A DNA stretch of 64,000 bases. Origin: Fragilariopsis cylindrus CCMP1102. Taxonomy: Eukaryota > Bacillariophyta > Bacillariophyceae > Bacillariales > Bacillariaceae. Below, piece by piece: positions 32,004 through 43,835 of the stretch (position 1 is the stretch's first letter; each line of letters opens with the position of its first letter). The stretch is from the NCBI GenBank assembly GCA_900095095.1, contig FMBT01000331.1, forward strand, positions 248,001 through 312,000, written 5' to 3'. Below the pieces are notes generated by a model. It saw only the letters and a program-made list of their open reading frames with translations, had not been told where the DNA came from and made no database searches. The position numbers and the translations under genes are program-made.

Positions 32004-32034
<31 letters not shown>
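32004..32034. repeat. (ATCA)n microsatellite
   Basis: Nearly eight uninterrupted ATCA units. Confidence 0.9.
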
Positions 32035-32036
<2 letters not shown>

Positions 32037-32651
32037 CTGTAACGCACGGTCCATCACACAAACTACAGTATTACAACAGAATTTTTTAAGAAGGCTAATA
32101 GTCGCGGAAGCGTGAAAGAAGTGATCAAAAGTAGGGAAGTTCATGATGGGGGAAATCAAAGAATTATAATAATATGTTTCTTGACATCTGAGAACAAACG
32201 TGGCTGGTTCAACGGCAGGCACCCACGCGCTTCACAGATATGATTTTCACGATTGACCAATCAAGTTTATTGATTTTCTGATGTGCTATTTATTTATTTA
32301 ACAAATGTCATTGTTGGCGACTATTGACGCCATTTTTTCGTGATTGCACCAATCAGAACAAGGCATCCATACACTTCTCGAAGTAAAAAAAGCGTGAAGT
32401 GAAAAAAATACGTATTCTTCACGTAAAACAAGATTTTATTCGAATAAAGAACAAATCTTTTTTTCTATAACTGCACTCAGCACAGTCTCACCTCCCTCAC
32501 CTCCTCACACATCAATCACTCAGCCACGAGGAACCTACGCGGTACCGCACGTAAAAATTCAGACTGTCTCACTACTGAAGAAGAACACAACAACGCATTG
32601 CAGAGAGAACTAACATTAACTTGCTCCCAATCACAATATTCAAAATAGATG

Positions 32652-32747
32652 ACATAATACATTGTAATACTTGAACTATTAAGAGGAACGAACACATAAC
32701 ATAATACACTGTAATACTTGAACTATACTAACAGAAACGAACACATA
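32652..32747. repeat. Two tandem 47-bp units upstream of the NDUFAF8-like gene
   Basis: Units from 32652 and 32699 both read ACATAATACA-TGTAATACTTGAACTAT (one base differs) and later GAACGAACACATAAC-like ends. They fall in the 5' region or leader of the gene starting at 32932. Confidence 0.85.
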
Positions 32748-32931
32748 ACATTCCTATTGCATCTAAAAGATACCACTACTTCATCTACACAACGATTCAT
32801 TGATTGCTTTCATTTTTCTTCAAGAACTTGCCAACACACACAATATCTTCACCCGAACCAAGGTCGATATCATCCTATTGATTTACTCTCTCTCTATCAC
32901 AAGCACAAAATCACAACAACAAAACATTAAA

Positions 32932-33240
32932 ATGGCAACACGTATGGCATCCTCAACGGCAACGGCAACCTTAACAAAGCAAGCGAGTGCTAATCAAGCA
33001 ATTACATCGCGCGCCGCGTATCATTCTACAACAAGTACAACACAATCAAGTTCACAACAGATACCGAATAGATTTACACAAGCTTTCCAAGAAATGAAAG
33101 AAGTATGTCCAAATTCTATATCAATATATGCATCATGTGTACTTGAAACAGAACGATCAGGACAATCTGTATCACAACATTCATGTTCCAAAGAATTTAG
33201 ACAAGTAAAAGCTTGTTTTCGTAAAGTACGTGGATTTTAG
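32932..33240 (+). CDS. NDUFAF8: Twin CX9C protein, NDUFAF8-like complex I assembly factor
   Basis: 102 residues. I start at 32932 (AAATGGCAACA), downstream of the longer open frame, because the upstream part is leader-like. A 60-residue S/T/A/Q-rich N-terminus lacking acidic residues (ATRMASSTATATLTKQ) could be a mitochondrial presequence. The C-terminal domain has VC-PNSISIYAS-CV and SC-SKEFRQVKA-CF, two exact CX9C pairs, in the same arrangement as human NDUFAF8 (C17orf89), including a basic F-R after the last Cys. NDUFAF8 works with NDUFAF5 in early assembly of respiratory complex I in mitochondria. Other small twin CX9C proteins are possible but fit less well. Confidence 0.8.
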   Translation: MATRMASSTATATLTKQASANQAITSRAAYHSTTSTTQSSSQQIPNRFTQAFQEMKEVCPNSISIYASCVLETERSGQSVSQHSCSKEFRQVKACFRKVRGF

Positions 33241-33766
33241 ATTATTGATTGATTTGGTGGAAAACAAAACAATACAAACAAACAAACACTGCTCTGTTGC
33301 CTGCCTGCCTGGGGTTACTACTTAACTTCTACATACATACAACCACTTCACACTCAAACACATCCATCATTCTGGATCTATCTATCTGGTTTGTTTCTAA
33401 TTTCGATTGATTCTGGGAGAATCAATCGATTAACTAACTAACACAAGGATCCTCTGTACATCTACGCAAACGAATATACATACTACTACAGTACTGTATT
33501 ACTGCATATACATTATACATTCTATATATAACTTTAAAAGTAAATATATCATTTTAACAAGAAAGTAAACTACGTATGTATCATCTACAATTTACAATAT
33601 ATTCTGTTGACTTGTACGTAGGAACGTGTAGTAAGTTTGTGTAGCTATCTAGGAGATTTACTATCTATATCATTATATATTTCTTTTTTGTTTATAATTC
33701 GACGACAGTATTATTCATCTCTGATGAACTATCACTCACAAAAATAATGATACCGAGTATGTTCTG
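33241..33766. other. Intergenic, no gene seen
   Basis: 3' regions of two convergent genes. AT-rich, with ACATAC-type simple sequence; no coding signal. Confidence 0.5.
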
Positions 33767-35067
33767 CTAATCTAAGAAAGCAAGAAGTTTTTTAGCTATT
33801 TCCATCCCCAAAAAGCAAGACGCGTTTGCGGGGAATGCACCTGTAGTCGTAGATGGGATGGAGTTAGAGAAAAGTTGTAGTGAGGACATAAAAAACGGCC
33901 TAACCAACACACACACACACACACACATTATACAAAAACAAAACCAAACTTACGTATCATAGCAGGACGGAATCCACTTAATAATGCACCATATCCTTCT
34001 TCTTTAACTAATGTACGATACACATCTCTCATACCATTAGGATATTTACCATCTGGTGCTGTTTGATATCTAGACTTTAATGTATCAGGAATTATCATTG
34101 TCATCCAGCATGCCATACCAGCAAATCCCCCTGCTGTCATAATAGCAAATGGTGATAAATGAGATGGATCATCAATACCTTGCCATTGAACTAAGCTACG
34201 TTTGATTACCTCATATGTTCCGAACCATGCGATCGACCCTGGTACGTCTCTCATTAATGTTAACATCGTTCCTTTATACAGGGATGAGATACCACCAGAT
34301 TTATATACTTTACTAGCACAATCAATCATTCCAGTATATCGCGGTTGTTGTGTCTGTGTCTGTGTCTGTGACTTTAACGCAGATATTGTATTCGTATTCG
34401 TATTCGTATTCGTCTTTGTTTTCGTTGCTATCGTTGCTATCGTTGCTGTTTGGACTTGCAGTAAACATTTAATCCGTTCTGATGGTGTCATGACTGCGAT
34501 CATAGGTAATGCTGATAATCCACCAGCAATCATAATCTCTGGTATCGTTAATGGTCTTTTTGTTATAGTATTATCATTATCATTATCATATTTATTGATT
34601 TTCCGTACAATTATTTGTCCCATATCATATCCCCAGAAACTTATTGCGTAAATTGGTGTTGAGGCTACTAGCGGCGCCGACACTCCACGATACACTCCAC
34701 GTATACCTTCTGTTCGTAGCGTCTTACTTAATGCAGCAAATACACCAACATTTGCTCCACCACTCGTACTTGTTTGCATCCGTACTTTAATTAGATCAAA
34801 AGGATGACCAACTAACACCGCTGCAACACCACCAACTCCACCAGCTAAAAAACTTTTCAATGATGATTTAAAACTACTACTACTACTACTACTACTTGAT
34901 GACGATGATGCCGATGTAGCCATCATTAATGATGATGTAGATGAGGAGACTACTTGTTGCTCTATTGACACTACAGGTAACACGGAAAAACCCTTCTTTT
35001 CGTATAGGGTTTGCCGCTGTCGTCGTCTACATTGCTCTCTTTGTTCCATCGTCGTCGTCGTCGTCAT
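33767..35067 (-). CDS. Mitochondrial carrier, carnitine/acylcarnitine type
   Basis: Two exons on the minus strand, 35067-33954 and 33840-33767, joined in phase 1 across a 113-nt intron (GTAAGT...TACAG) that contains an (AC)n repeat; 395 residues. Without the second exon the protein would end abnormally; with it the C-terminus reads MIRAFPANASCFLGME, the usual end of this family. The three carrier signatures are PFDLIKVR, TPSERIKCLLQ and IPDTLKSRYQ. Other matches to acylcarnitine carriers are LYKGTMLTLMRDVPGS and YQTAPDGKYPNG. The protein exchanges acylcarnitine for carnitine, or related substrates, across the inner mitochondrial membrane. A TNTNTN insert follows the second signature, and an S-rich N-terminal extension of about 80 residues precedes the carrier core. 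Confidence 0.9.
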
Positions 35068-35593
35068 ACTATTTCTACCGTTACTGGTGATGATTGATTG
35101 ATTCTTCCTTCAGTAGTTTCGATTCAATTCGATGTTCAATGTATGTGATGTATGGAGTTCAAGCTGTCAGATGTTAATCGTATTTAGTGTGTTCTTTTCG
35201 AACTTCTTTACCTGAGGGGGAAGATAACTCAAATAATGACGGAGGAAATTTGAGAAAGGTAATAGAAGCAGATATACCGCTACAGTAGTACAGGTTGTTA
35301 TTGTGCAAGATGTTTATTTTTTTTGTTGCTTCCTGCTGATGACCAACGAGAATGAAGATATTTTTAATTTTGAAATCGAAGTATTGTGAGTCACGAGTTC
35401 AGAGGTCGTGATATGATGTTTATACTTTTTAGGCGCGGGCAGGCTATCAAAAAAATTATTAATTCGTATGTCATTTTCAATACCGTATCTTATCAACGGA
35501 TCCGATCTAGACTTCGAAGTCACGGATTGCGAAGAAGGAGAAGATCTACTGTGCTAGCTAGCTAGCTAATATGTGTACGACCATATCCCTCGC
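35068..35593. other. Intergenic, no gene seen
   Basis: Divergent 5' region of the carrier gene and the small secreted protein. A GCTAGCTAGCTA palindrome lies at 35557-35567. A 69-codon frame at 35314-35523 on the minus strand has no support. Confidence 0.45.
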
Positions 35594-35690
35594 CCTACAG
35601 TCTTGATTGCACTGAGTAGAAGAGTAGAACCTTAATGTACAAATTTTACGCCCAAAACCATACTGTAGTTGTGATACGAAAAGAGAAACC

Positions 35691-35954
35691 ATGAAAGTCG
35701 CTGCTATTGTCTTCGCCAGTATCTCGTTCTGTGTTGTGTGGTACCCGTCTACTGCCGCCGCTGATACTAAACCTAAGAACAATCATAGAAGGGTTCGCAA
35801 AGTGTTAGTAGATTTGGACAATCACAGCGAATCATCGAATATTGACAATTCCGCCGTTGCTAGAGCAGGTGATCTAGCAGAAGAAGAAGAAGATCCTGGA
35901 GAGTTTTTGTTTTGGGCACGGGATCTGGAAGGATCGTTCGGATCTATGCAATAA
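35691..35954 (+). CDS. Small secreted hypothetical protein
   Basis: 87 residues. A textbook signal peptide (MKVAAIVFASISFCVVW...STAAADT) with likely cleavage after residue 23-24 is followed by a basic patch (HRRVRKVLVD), an acidic tract (EEEEDPGEF) and an aromatic end (FLFWARDLEGSFGSMQ). There are no cysteines in the mature part. A decayed copy of its promoter sequence lies at 36144-36250. Function unknown; a precursor of a short basic/acidic peptide would fit. Confidence 0.6.
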   Translation: MKVAAIVFASISFCVVWYPSTAAADTKPKNNHRRVRKVLVDLDNHSESSNIDNSAVARAGDLAEEEEDPGEFLFWARDLEGSFGSMQ

Positions 35955-36087
35955 GAATTAAATAGTAAACTTTAGGATTATCTTGTTAAACAACCCACCT
36001 TTCTAATAGAAGTTAAGATGCATTCACAGAAGATCTACTTGTAGCTACTGTAGGACTAATACATGTAGTAGTATGTGAATGAAAAAA

Positions 36088-36299
36088 AAGATCAAAAACG
36101 CCACACCCCCACGAGCCCCACAAAGTTACGAACCTGGTTCTCCCCTACAATCTTGATTACACAGACTAGACCTTGCTACTGTACAATGTCATCGTGATAG
36201 CAGTTAACTCTTTTACGCAAGAAAATTATACTGTAGTTGTAATACGAGTAAAGAAATATAAAAATCGCCACACCCCCACGAAATTACGAACCTGGTGAC
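36088..36299. repeat. Decayed duplications downstream of the small secreted gene
   Basis: Two patterns overlap. The sequence 36144-36250 resembles the upstream region 35594-35685 (shared CCTACA-TCTTGATT and ATACTGTAGTTGT). The block CGCCACACCCCCACGA...TTACGAACCTGG occurs at about 36099-36136 and again at 36267-36297. No coding frame of the small secreted protein was found in the second copy. Confidence 0.7.
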
Positions 36300-36611
36300 A
36301 TTACCAGGAAGAAGCACTGGTGTGGAATTTCAACATCGACAACAGATAGAATATCTATGGTGTAGTATCAAATTTTCCATAAGAAGGTGACTATAAAATA
36401 TTGTTTAGTCTTTAACTGGAAAGTGAATGGAAGTACCGACGCATAATACATGAGCCTCGTGTACTTGTACTATCCTCAGGTTTTTCAACTTCATTACGCG
36501 GGACATGAGACGAGTTTTGTGTCACTTTCGGCTGATTAAATTAAAACATATCAGATTCGTATCGTTAGGATACTAATTATTGTTGTCGTTCTTCCTATCC
36601 TCTCTCTGATC

Positions 36612-39350
36612 TTAAACGATTTGGACATTTTCCATCTCATTTTCGGTCAAGATACCTGATTGGTTGTTCACGTAGTCTTCGACATCTTCCAATGAATTGC
36701 TGTCGTTTTTATTGGATTGACTTGTTGTTGTGACAGAACCAGATGCACCATCCTCTTCGTCTAAAGCGCCTTGCACGTCAGCAATCGTCTTGCCACCTGT
36801 CGACCCTCCACAAAATAGTGCTCGGAGGATGATTAACGCAATTAGTACCACTATAACAATAACGACAGATGATAGTCCGATCACTAATCCATTCTTTTGG
36901 TATGGTCCTTCACTACTGTCAGATGAAACTCCAGATTCTGTGATAGATGATGGATCCTTGTCTACTTTAGGGACATCACTATTTTTGCCATTCCAAAAAT
37001 CTACATCGTCATCAGACAGTAAGTATTCACAATGATCACCGCTATATCCTTGAGGGCAGGTACAACCTGGAGAATCTTCTCCATCATTTACCTTGCCTTT
37101 ACAGACACCATTGTTAACACAGAATGCAAAATTTGCTTTACCCATACCAGGTTGTCCATTTATTGTACAGATATCAGTTGAGGTGTATTGGCAGAACTTT
37201 CCAGCATATCGTTCTACTGCGTCGAATGCATGATCACAATCGCAGGTGTGGTGTACTTCATCGTCTCCATTACTTCCTCCTTCATTTTGAGCGACACATT
37301 GTGATCCGTGTAAACAAACATGATCTCCACCAGGACAGATTTCAAGTTTGTGCTCACATTGGATCCCAAAAAATCCAGATGCACACACACAATGCTCGAA
37401 TAGTTCCGAGTGCTGTGTTGCGTTATATGCGCTCATTTCCTTTCCAAGTTTTTCGATAAGTGAATTATCTTTCAATCCTGTCCGGCATTGTCCTTCGTTT
37501 TGGCACGTCAAACTACATTCACCGTCTTCCTTCTTATGATATTCACAGATAGGTCCGCTATTTATTATTCAATACGAACGAAAGAGAACATCAAACCACC
37601 AAACAATTAATAAAGTAGAAAAAAATAGGTGAGCGAGATCTGTTTCATTCTATATACCTTAAACCCGAATAACAAACAAGATAAACGTACAAGTGTGCAC
37701 CAGGACAATCACATCCAAGATGTGGATTATTTGGATCCTTGCATGTACCACCATTCGTACAAAACATTTGTCCATTCGCATGTTGTTGATGTCCATCATT
37801 ATCATCATCTTTATTACAGTTATCCGATTCAACATTTTCACAATATTGACCTGCGTAACTAAACCCGTTATGACCAGCAACTCGGCAATCACATGCAAAC
37901 GTTGTTTCATCGTTTGAGTTTAATGTTTGTAAACATTCACCACCATTGAAACAATGTGCACCACCACAAACTTCACCGGGTACGTCGCAATTATCTCCAA
38001 ACCAATCCTCGGGACATTTCTATTATAGTACGGGTACATGAATTTGAAAAAAAGAAAAACGGATGATGAGTAAATGACTAGTCAAACAATACAATACAAA
38101 ATGAAGGAATGATTGAACGTAGCTATTCTTTCAAATTGAATCAATAAATCAAGTATACATTTTACTTACACAATATTGATAATTTCCATCATGTGAAAGC
38201 CAAAAATCTTGATACCGTGCTGTTTCAAAATCTTTTACACCTAATGTACATTGTCCAACTCCACCTATTGTTGGTTGATCGATAGTACCATCTTCTCTAC
38301 CAGTTACTCCACCACATGGTAAAATACATGCTGGTACCTATATATTATAAATAAATATAGATTAAATTGTTAGTATTCATTTCTTCCAACAATAAGGATA
38401 ACGTCAACAAATATTATTCTTGATCTATATATCTTTTTTTCTGAACGAAGGAGATATAAACTTACCGAATTACGTATGAATTCACAATGTGCACCACGAT
38501 GACCTTCTAAGCAATCACATGGATGTGCTTTTTTTTCATATCCATCTTTACAGGTACCTTGTGCTGTACAAAAAACTTGTGAAGTTGGATCACATCGTAC
38601 CGCACCTTCAATTTCACAATATTTACCAAAATAGGGTACATCATTATGTTGTGCGGAGGAACAGTCACAAAATCGTTTATCGATATCAATATTGTCATGT
38701 GAGCCATCGGTTAATCCATCAATACATTGTCCACCATGATAACAAGTATGTATATTATTAGTTTCAGTAGCAATAATTGGACATTTTTCATATTTTCGAT
38801 TACAACGTAATCCAGTGTATCCAGATGGACAATCACAATACCATCCCTCACGATTTGTTGTTTGTAAGAATGTAAATGGTGTCTCACCAATTTCTTTTGG
38901 ATGTTCATTAAAATCTGAATTACCCTGTTTGCAGACACCATTATTATTACACTTTAATGGACATTCGGCGGCAGCAGTTGTTCCAGCCGTTGGTGGATCT
39001 GTAACGGCAGTTGTCGGAGCAGCAGCAGTAAATGGAACAACAGGAGCAGGAACGGGAGCAGTAGCAGCATTATCGCTGTCGTTATTACTGTCATTGCCGT
39101 CGTTGTTATCGTTAGCATTATCATCAACATTAAAACTATTATTATCTTTGTTAGTAACCCACCCTAACTTTTCGTTGTCATTGTTAGTTTGGCCATTTTG
39201 CGCTAAAACGGTAGGGGCAGCATCGAATAATATTATTAAACAACCCCAACATGTCAAAATTAATACAAATAAACCTAAATTCGTACTACTCATCGTAGAC
39301 TTCATCATCATTCTATCTGTTATCCTTCTTCTTCTTCTGCTTTCAATCAA
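36612..39350 (-). CDS. EGF-repeat type I membrane protein
   Basis: Four exons on the minus strand: 39350-38466, 38337-38170, 38019-37691 and 37557-36612, joined at GTAAGT, GTAAGT and GTACGT donors with AG acceptors, in phases 0, 0 and 2; 775 residues. Residues about 24-45 are a hydrophobic signal segment ending VLAQ. An N/D-rich and then P/A/T-rich stretch (to about 125) leads into EGF-like modules with CNNNGVC, CDCPSGYTGLRC, CDCLEGHRGAHC, CTNGGTC, CDCPGAHFGPIC, CLHGSQC and CTCPQGYSGDHC. They fall into three groups of about three modules each. A single membrane helix at about 684-709 (GLVIGLSSVVIVIVVLIALI) is followed by a 66-residue acidic cytosolic tail. An adhesion or receptor-like surface protein is the likely role; the ligand is unknown. 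Divergent from the gene at 39757. Confidence 0.85.
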
Positions 39351-39756
39351 TGCGAATGGTAATAAAGAATAAAATACTTTTTTCTTCTATTCATTCCCCT
39401 ACATAGCGTGTAATATTACGTGATTTTCGCTTGATTTTAATAGTATGCGTGCAGGGAAAAAAATTTGAAATCTCTCCGACGAGAGTTGGCGTCGATCAGC
39501 GTGCCGGCTTTTTTCTCCCCCTTTTATTATCAACATTATTAACTTCCGATACCCCCTCCCCCGAAACAAAACCCTTAATTGATTGAGGTGAGGATTTTTA
39601 AGTTTTTACTTTTTCGCTTTCGCCTTGTAAACAAGACAATTTTCTTTTTATCATCATACTTCATGCAGCAGTAACAAAAAATACAAGACAGCGAAGAACA
39701 AGCTACCTGCTAGGGACTCTAACTGACTGTATGTCAAAGATAGAAGCATATAGAAA

Positions 39757-39920
39757 ATGACCGGAAAGGCAGCGAGAGCAAGATTAGCAAGACAAGGCAT
39801 CGATGTAACAACTGATTTAACTAAGCATCGACCCTGTGGTGGTGCTCCAATCAACATCAACATCAACATCAACATCGTCGAAAAAAACGAAAGCGACGAT
39901 GACGATTTGACAGCATTATT

Positions 39921-39951
<31 letters not shown>

Positions 39952-41922
39952 GATGACAACAAAATTATTTCTATACAGATTAAGTTAGAACAATTCGAAC
40001 AATTCGAACGGGTGAAATGCCGTCCTCATTTAATTACCAGAAAAGATGTACCAATGGATAATCACGGGTCGATGGTGGTTCCTACAACGACAACAACAAT
40101 AATACCTCCTAACAATACTACCATTACTACTACCAGTACCGACACATCAAAAAATGTTCCTAGTAGTAATCACAGAAAAATCACAAGAATAAGTTTAGAT
40201 AATAGCTGTGATTTAAGTGAACACAATCTGAGAGGAGAATTTACCTTAGATCTCAAATTGTTTCCTACTATTACTACTACTACTAATTTTTCATTATCGA
40301 TGTTAACAGATTTAGATCTGAGTCGGAATGAAATATGGGATTTACCATCTGATGACGCAATGGAATCAATACCAAATCTTCAAAAACTGAATCTATCCAG
40401 GAATTGGTTTTCAGAATTACCAATATCTATTGGTAAATTACATAAATTACAATATTTGAATGTATCACATAATATGTTACGTTCATCCAAAGCAGCCTTG
40501 TTGTTACTACCACCATCATCTGCTCTTCTTTCAACAACAGTAGCAATGATGACCGATAATGATACAATTACTGCTAATGATGATGGCAATAAATATGGCA
40601 GAAGTAGTAACAATAATGATAGCATTGCTGTTAACGAAAACAACAACGACAACGACAACAACAACAACAACAACAATAACAATAACAATAACAGTAACAA
40701 TAAATATACCAATACCAATACGATGGACAAGAACGATAATAACGACGCTGATGTGAATAGTATTATAACCATCCTTCGATCATTGGAATGTCTTATAGAA
40801 TTAGATTTGACATTTAATCAAAAATGTGGTCACCAAAAACTTAAAGATAAAATTGAGAAAGAACTGTACAATAATTTCTGTGATCTTAAAATGACAGTTA
40901 ATTTTCCACCACCCAATCGTCCATCTCCTACCAGTATTCGTATTAGTAGTAGTAGTATTACTGAGAATGATGATGATGGTGATAATACTGGTGGTGGTGG
41001 TGATGCTACTACTACATCACGTATACGTGCTGATTTTGTTGGCGCATCAGCAGCGGTACGTAATCCGAATTTATTACGTTCACAATTAGAATGTTGGTCA
41101 ACCACTGCACTTCGACGACGGCTTGTTGCTGATTTTGGACAAGAACCATCTTGTCCAATACAGTGCACAAGAAGTGATGTAATGGACCAATTATTATCTT
41201 TGTATGCAGAAGAAAAGAATGAGTATGATCACGACATTGAAGATACAAACGGTAATAATAATCAGGGGGATACTACTACTACTACGACGGTCCAATGTCA
41301 ACGTGCACAAAGGAAAATTATTCATACTGATGGGATATTAATTAAAGATGAATCTATACGTAATGATCTTTTACTAGCATTAAAGGGATGGAAAAGTAAA
41401 TGGACAGATAAGAATAATGAACGTACATCAATTAATGCTGAAAATTATATGATTTTAACATCACCAGCATCATGGGAAAGTGTGGGATTGGGACGAAAGA
41501 AACGTTATAAGGCTGAAAAAAAGTTAAATGAACATAAAATATTATGGGATCTTGCAAAATCTGTTATGTCAACAGTTGATGAAGATTTTTCCAATCGATA
41601 TACAGCATTAGCGGTAACACATAACTTTATTGGTTCACCACATATTGATCGTCAAAATGTTGGTCCATTTTATGGTTTATCTTTAGGTGACTTTGGTGAT
41701 AATACTGGTGGGGTTATGGTAGAATGTTCGGCACGAATTGTTGCACATGTTAACACGAAGAATCGGTTAGGCAAGGTCGATGGAAGATTTCCGCATTGGG
41801 TGGCTCCATACGACCACATTCGGAAAGATCGTTACTCGTTGATTTTTTATCAAACTTCAGGAGAATATCAAAAAATTGGACCACCTATTTTTAAGGAACC
41901 ATTAACAACTTTTATACATTGA
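39757..41922 (+). CDS. Leucine-rich-repeat protein with C-terminal Fe(II)/2OG dioxygenase-like domain
   Basis: 721 residues in a single exon. Leucine-rich repeats occupy about 145-245 (LTDLDLSRNEIWDLP, LQKLNLSRNWFSELP, LQYLNVSHNML) and resume near 344 (LIELDLTFN), interrupted by a long N-rich insert. Residues about 440-480 form a small helical domain (LECWSTTALRRRLVADFG). The C-terminal 180 residues look like a double-stranded beta-helix oxygenase: H629-x-D631 in SPHIDRQN, a GG turn in DNTGGVMV, the distal His in GRFPHWV (H680), then R692-Y-S in DRYSLIFYQ. That is the HxD...H...RxS pattern of Fe(II)/2-oxoglutarate enzymes; the TET/JBP branch has a similar distal arrangement, but assignment to it is an inference. 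Substrate unknown. Confidence 0.75.
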
Positions 41923-42460
41923 AGAATGAAGTATTCTAGTTAAAGAAGTCTTCCTCGTCGTTAACACTATTCAATAGTACTATCAATGTAACCGATTAAA
42001 CTTACACAATACTACGTGTGCATCATTTGTTCTCTAGCGAAGTGGGATGAAGACGGAGTTAGTTAGAATTGACTACCGAAGCCATCAGACTCTAGAATGG
42101 CAGTGTCATGTGGCTGTTCGATGTCAGCAAGCGCTACTATATAAATATACTTCTTTGATTTTAAGAGAAACATTATCGGACTTGTACTTCTTCTACATAT
42201 GGTTGCATTTCTGATGATGATCGCGGCGCTGCATACGATGAGCGGCACTGGGCACGAATAAAAAACCGAACGAAGATTGGTGCGCACACCTATTCTGACC
42301 AATCTGAAACCGGATATTCCGGTACACTTGCACCATTTAGTACTGCACACAATAGTTCACGTCAACTCTATAACGATAATCCTATAGTAGTACTACTGTA
42401 ATAGCCCTATTATTTCTTTAATCAATGTTGTGCTATTATTAGTTATTAGTCAGACAGTTT
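41923..42460. other. Intergenic, no gene seen
   Basis: 3' regions of two convergent genes. A 95-codon minus-strand frame at 42063-42350 has no family features, and I do not call it. Confidence 0.45.
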
Positions 42461-43532
42461 CTAGAACTTGAACACTTGGTCTTCCGAGTAGCCCATCTCT
42501 CCGAGCAATCCGGACACCTCCTTGTCGAGTCGTGGTCCACACAGCGCTTCATACATGGGAGGGGGGCCGCAGACAAAAATAATACTTTCTTTGTCGGATG
42601 GCGGAGGAAAGTTTTTCTGGATCAAGTCTTTGTTGACAAAACCTCTAGCACCCTTCCAATCCGATTCCTCGGGCTCGTTAGACAAAACATGAGTGACAGA
42701 GAGTCGGTCCGAGCTGTCCCAGGAGTCCAATAGATCTTTGCCAAGAATGTCGTCAGATGTTCTGGAACCGTAAAGTACCACAGCCTCAGCGGTACTAGTA
42801 GGGTCACCCAAGACAGCGTGCAATACTTGAGTCATGGGAGTAATTCCGGTACCTCCCACCAGCATGCAAACCTTTTTGAAATCGAAAGGAGCTTGAATCT
42901 TGACATTAGCGTCAATGTGCTTGAAGGAAATTTCGTCACCTTCTTCCAAACTACAGAGATGCGTCGAAAGGCGACCATTTTCACCGTAATCCTTAATGAG
43001 CATATCGAAGGATCCAATTTGAGCATTCGTTGAGATTGGAGTATACGGGCGAATGACAGCTTCGATGGTACCATCGCGGTCTGGCAAATCAGCCTTGGCC
43101 AAGATACAGGCGCAAGTGGCCAAATTAAGAGGACTCGACTCGTCCGGGAGAGCAAATCGTAACACCGAGGACGTTTCCGAGATTTTCCATCGTTTTAACA
43201 GTTTAGCAGCAGCAAACTCGTCCGTAAATTGGCATTTTCCTGGTGCCACCAAAGCCAAGGTGGGCTCGGACGTCAGAGTGGATGGAAAGTCAGTAGTGGC
43301 AGCCGTCAGGATTGCGGTTCCGCGGCGGGAAGCGGCGGGGGCAGCAGCATGAGGGGCAAACGCCGAAACCGAAGAAGCAACGCCAATAAGGGCTGCGAGT
43401 GTAATAAACTTGTTCTGTCACACCAATTTATTTACAAAAATAAGCAAGCAAAAATATAAGGTGAGTAAGCACCCTTTGCATAATCCTAACCTACTGTATC
43501 CTAACCAGTGCATCAAACATAAAACATACCAT
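42461..43532 (-). CDS. Plastid-targeted NADH-cytochrome b5 reductase-like flavoprotein
   Basis: Two exons, 43532-43530 (the ATG alone) and 43414-42461, joined in phase 0 over a 115-nt intron (GTATGT...GACAG); 318 residues. The spliced start reads M-NKFITLAALIGVASSVSAFAP, a signal peptide with the exact S-A-F-A-P site for complex-plastid import (cleavage before Phe20). The mature protein is a ferredoxin-reductase-fold enzyme: RPYTPIS (from R123) binds FAD, GGTGITPM (from G188) and CGPPPMY (from C283) bind NAD(P)H, and the chain ends VFKF as cytochrome b5 reductases do. It should pass electrons from NAD(P)H to a one-electron acceptor. The partner is unknown; desaturase, nitrate-reductase-like or b5 systems are all possible. 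The first in-frame Met in the large exon (43258) would remove the targeting sequence. Confidence 0.87.
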
Positions 43533-43835
43533 ATTGAGATTTACAAGGTTTTTTTATAGCAGTATTTCGTAGAGTATTTTGTAATTAAATTTGTCGTTTA
43601 TGGTTTATGCCAACTTTAGAACTTTGGAAAGATATGAGAAGACACAAGAATCTAAGATCCCTGTCAAGCATGAACGAGATACAAGTAAATCCACCAACAG
43701 TTGTGATTGAGTCACCTGTACCGTACGAGCACTTCTGAACTGACTGTCAAACGAATTCATGTCGCGCGTACGTGTTCATGACGTAGGACTGTAATAATGA
43801 TATGTCTCAGTCACTTTCACAGTTGTACTTTAAGT

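Noticed and set aside
42063-42350. 95-codon minus-strand frame
   Set aside because: No recognisable features and a 3' UTR position between convergent genes.
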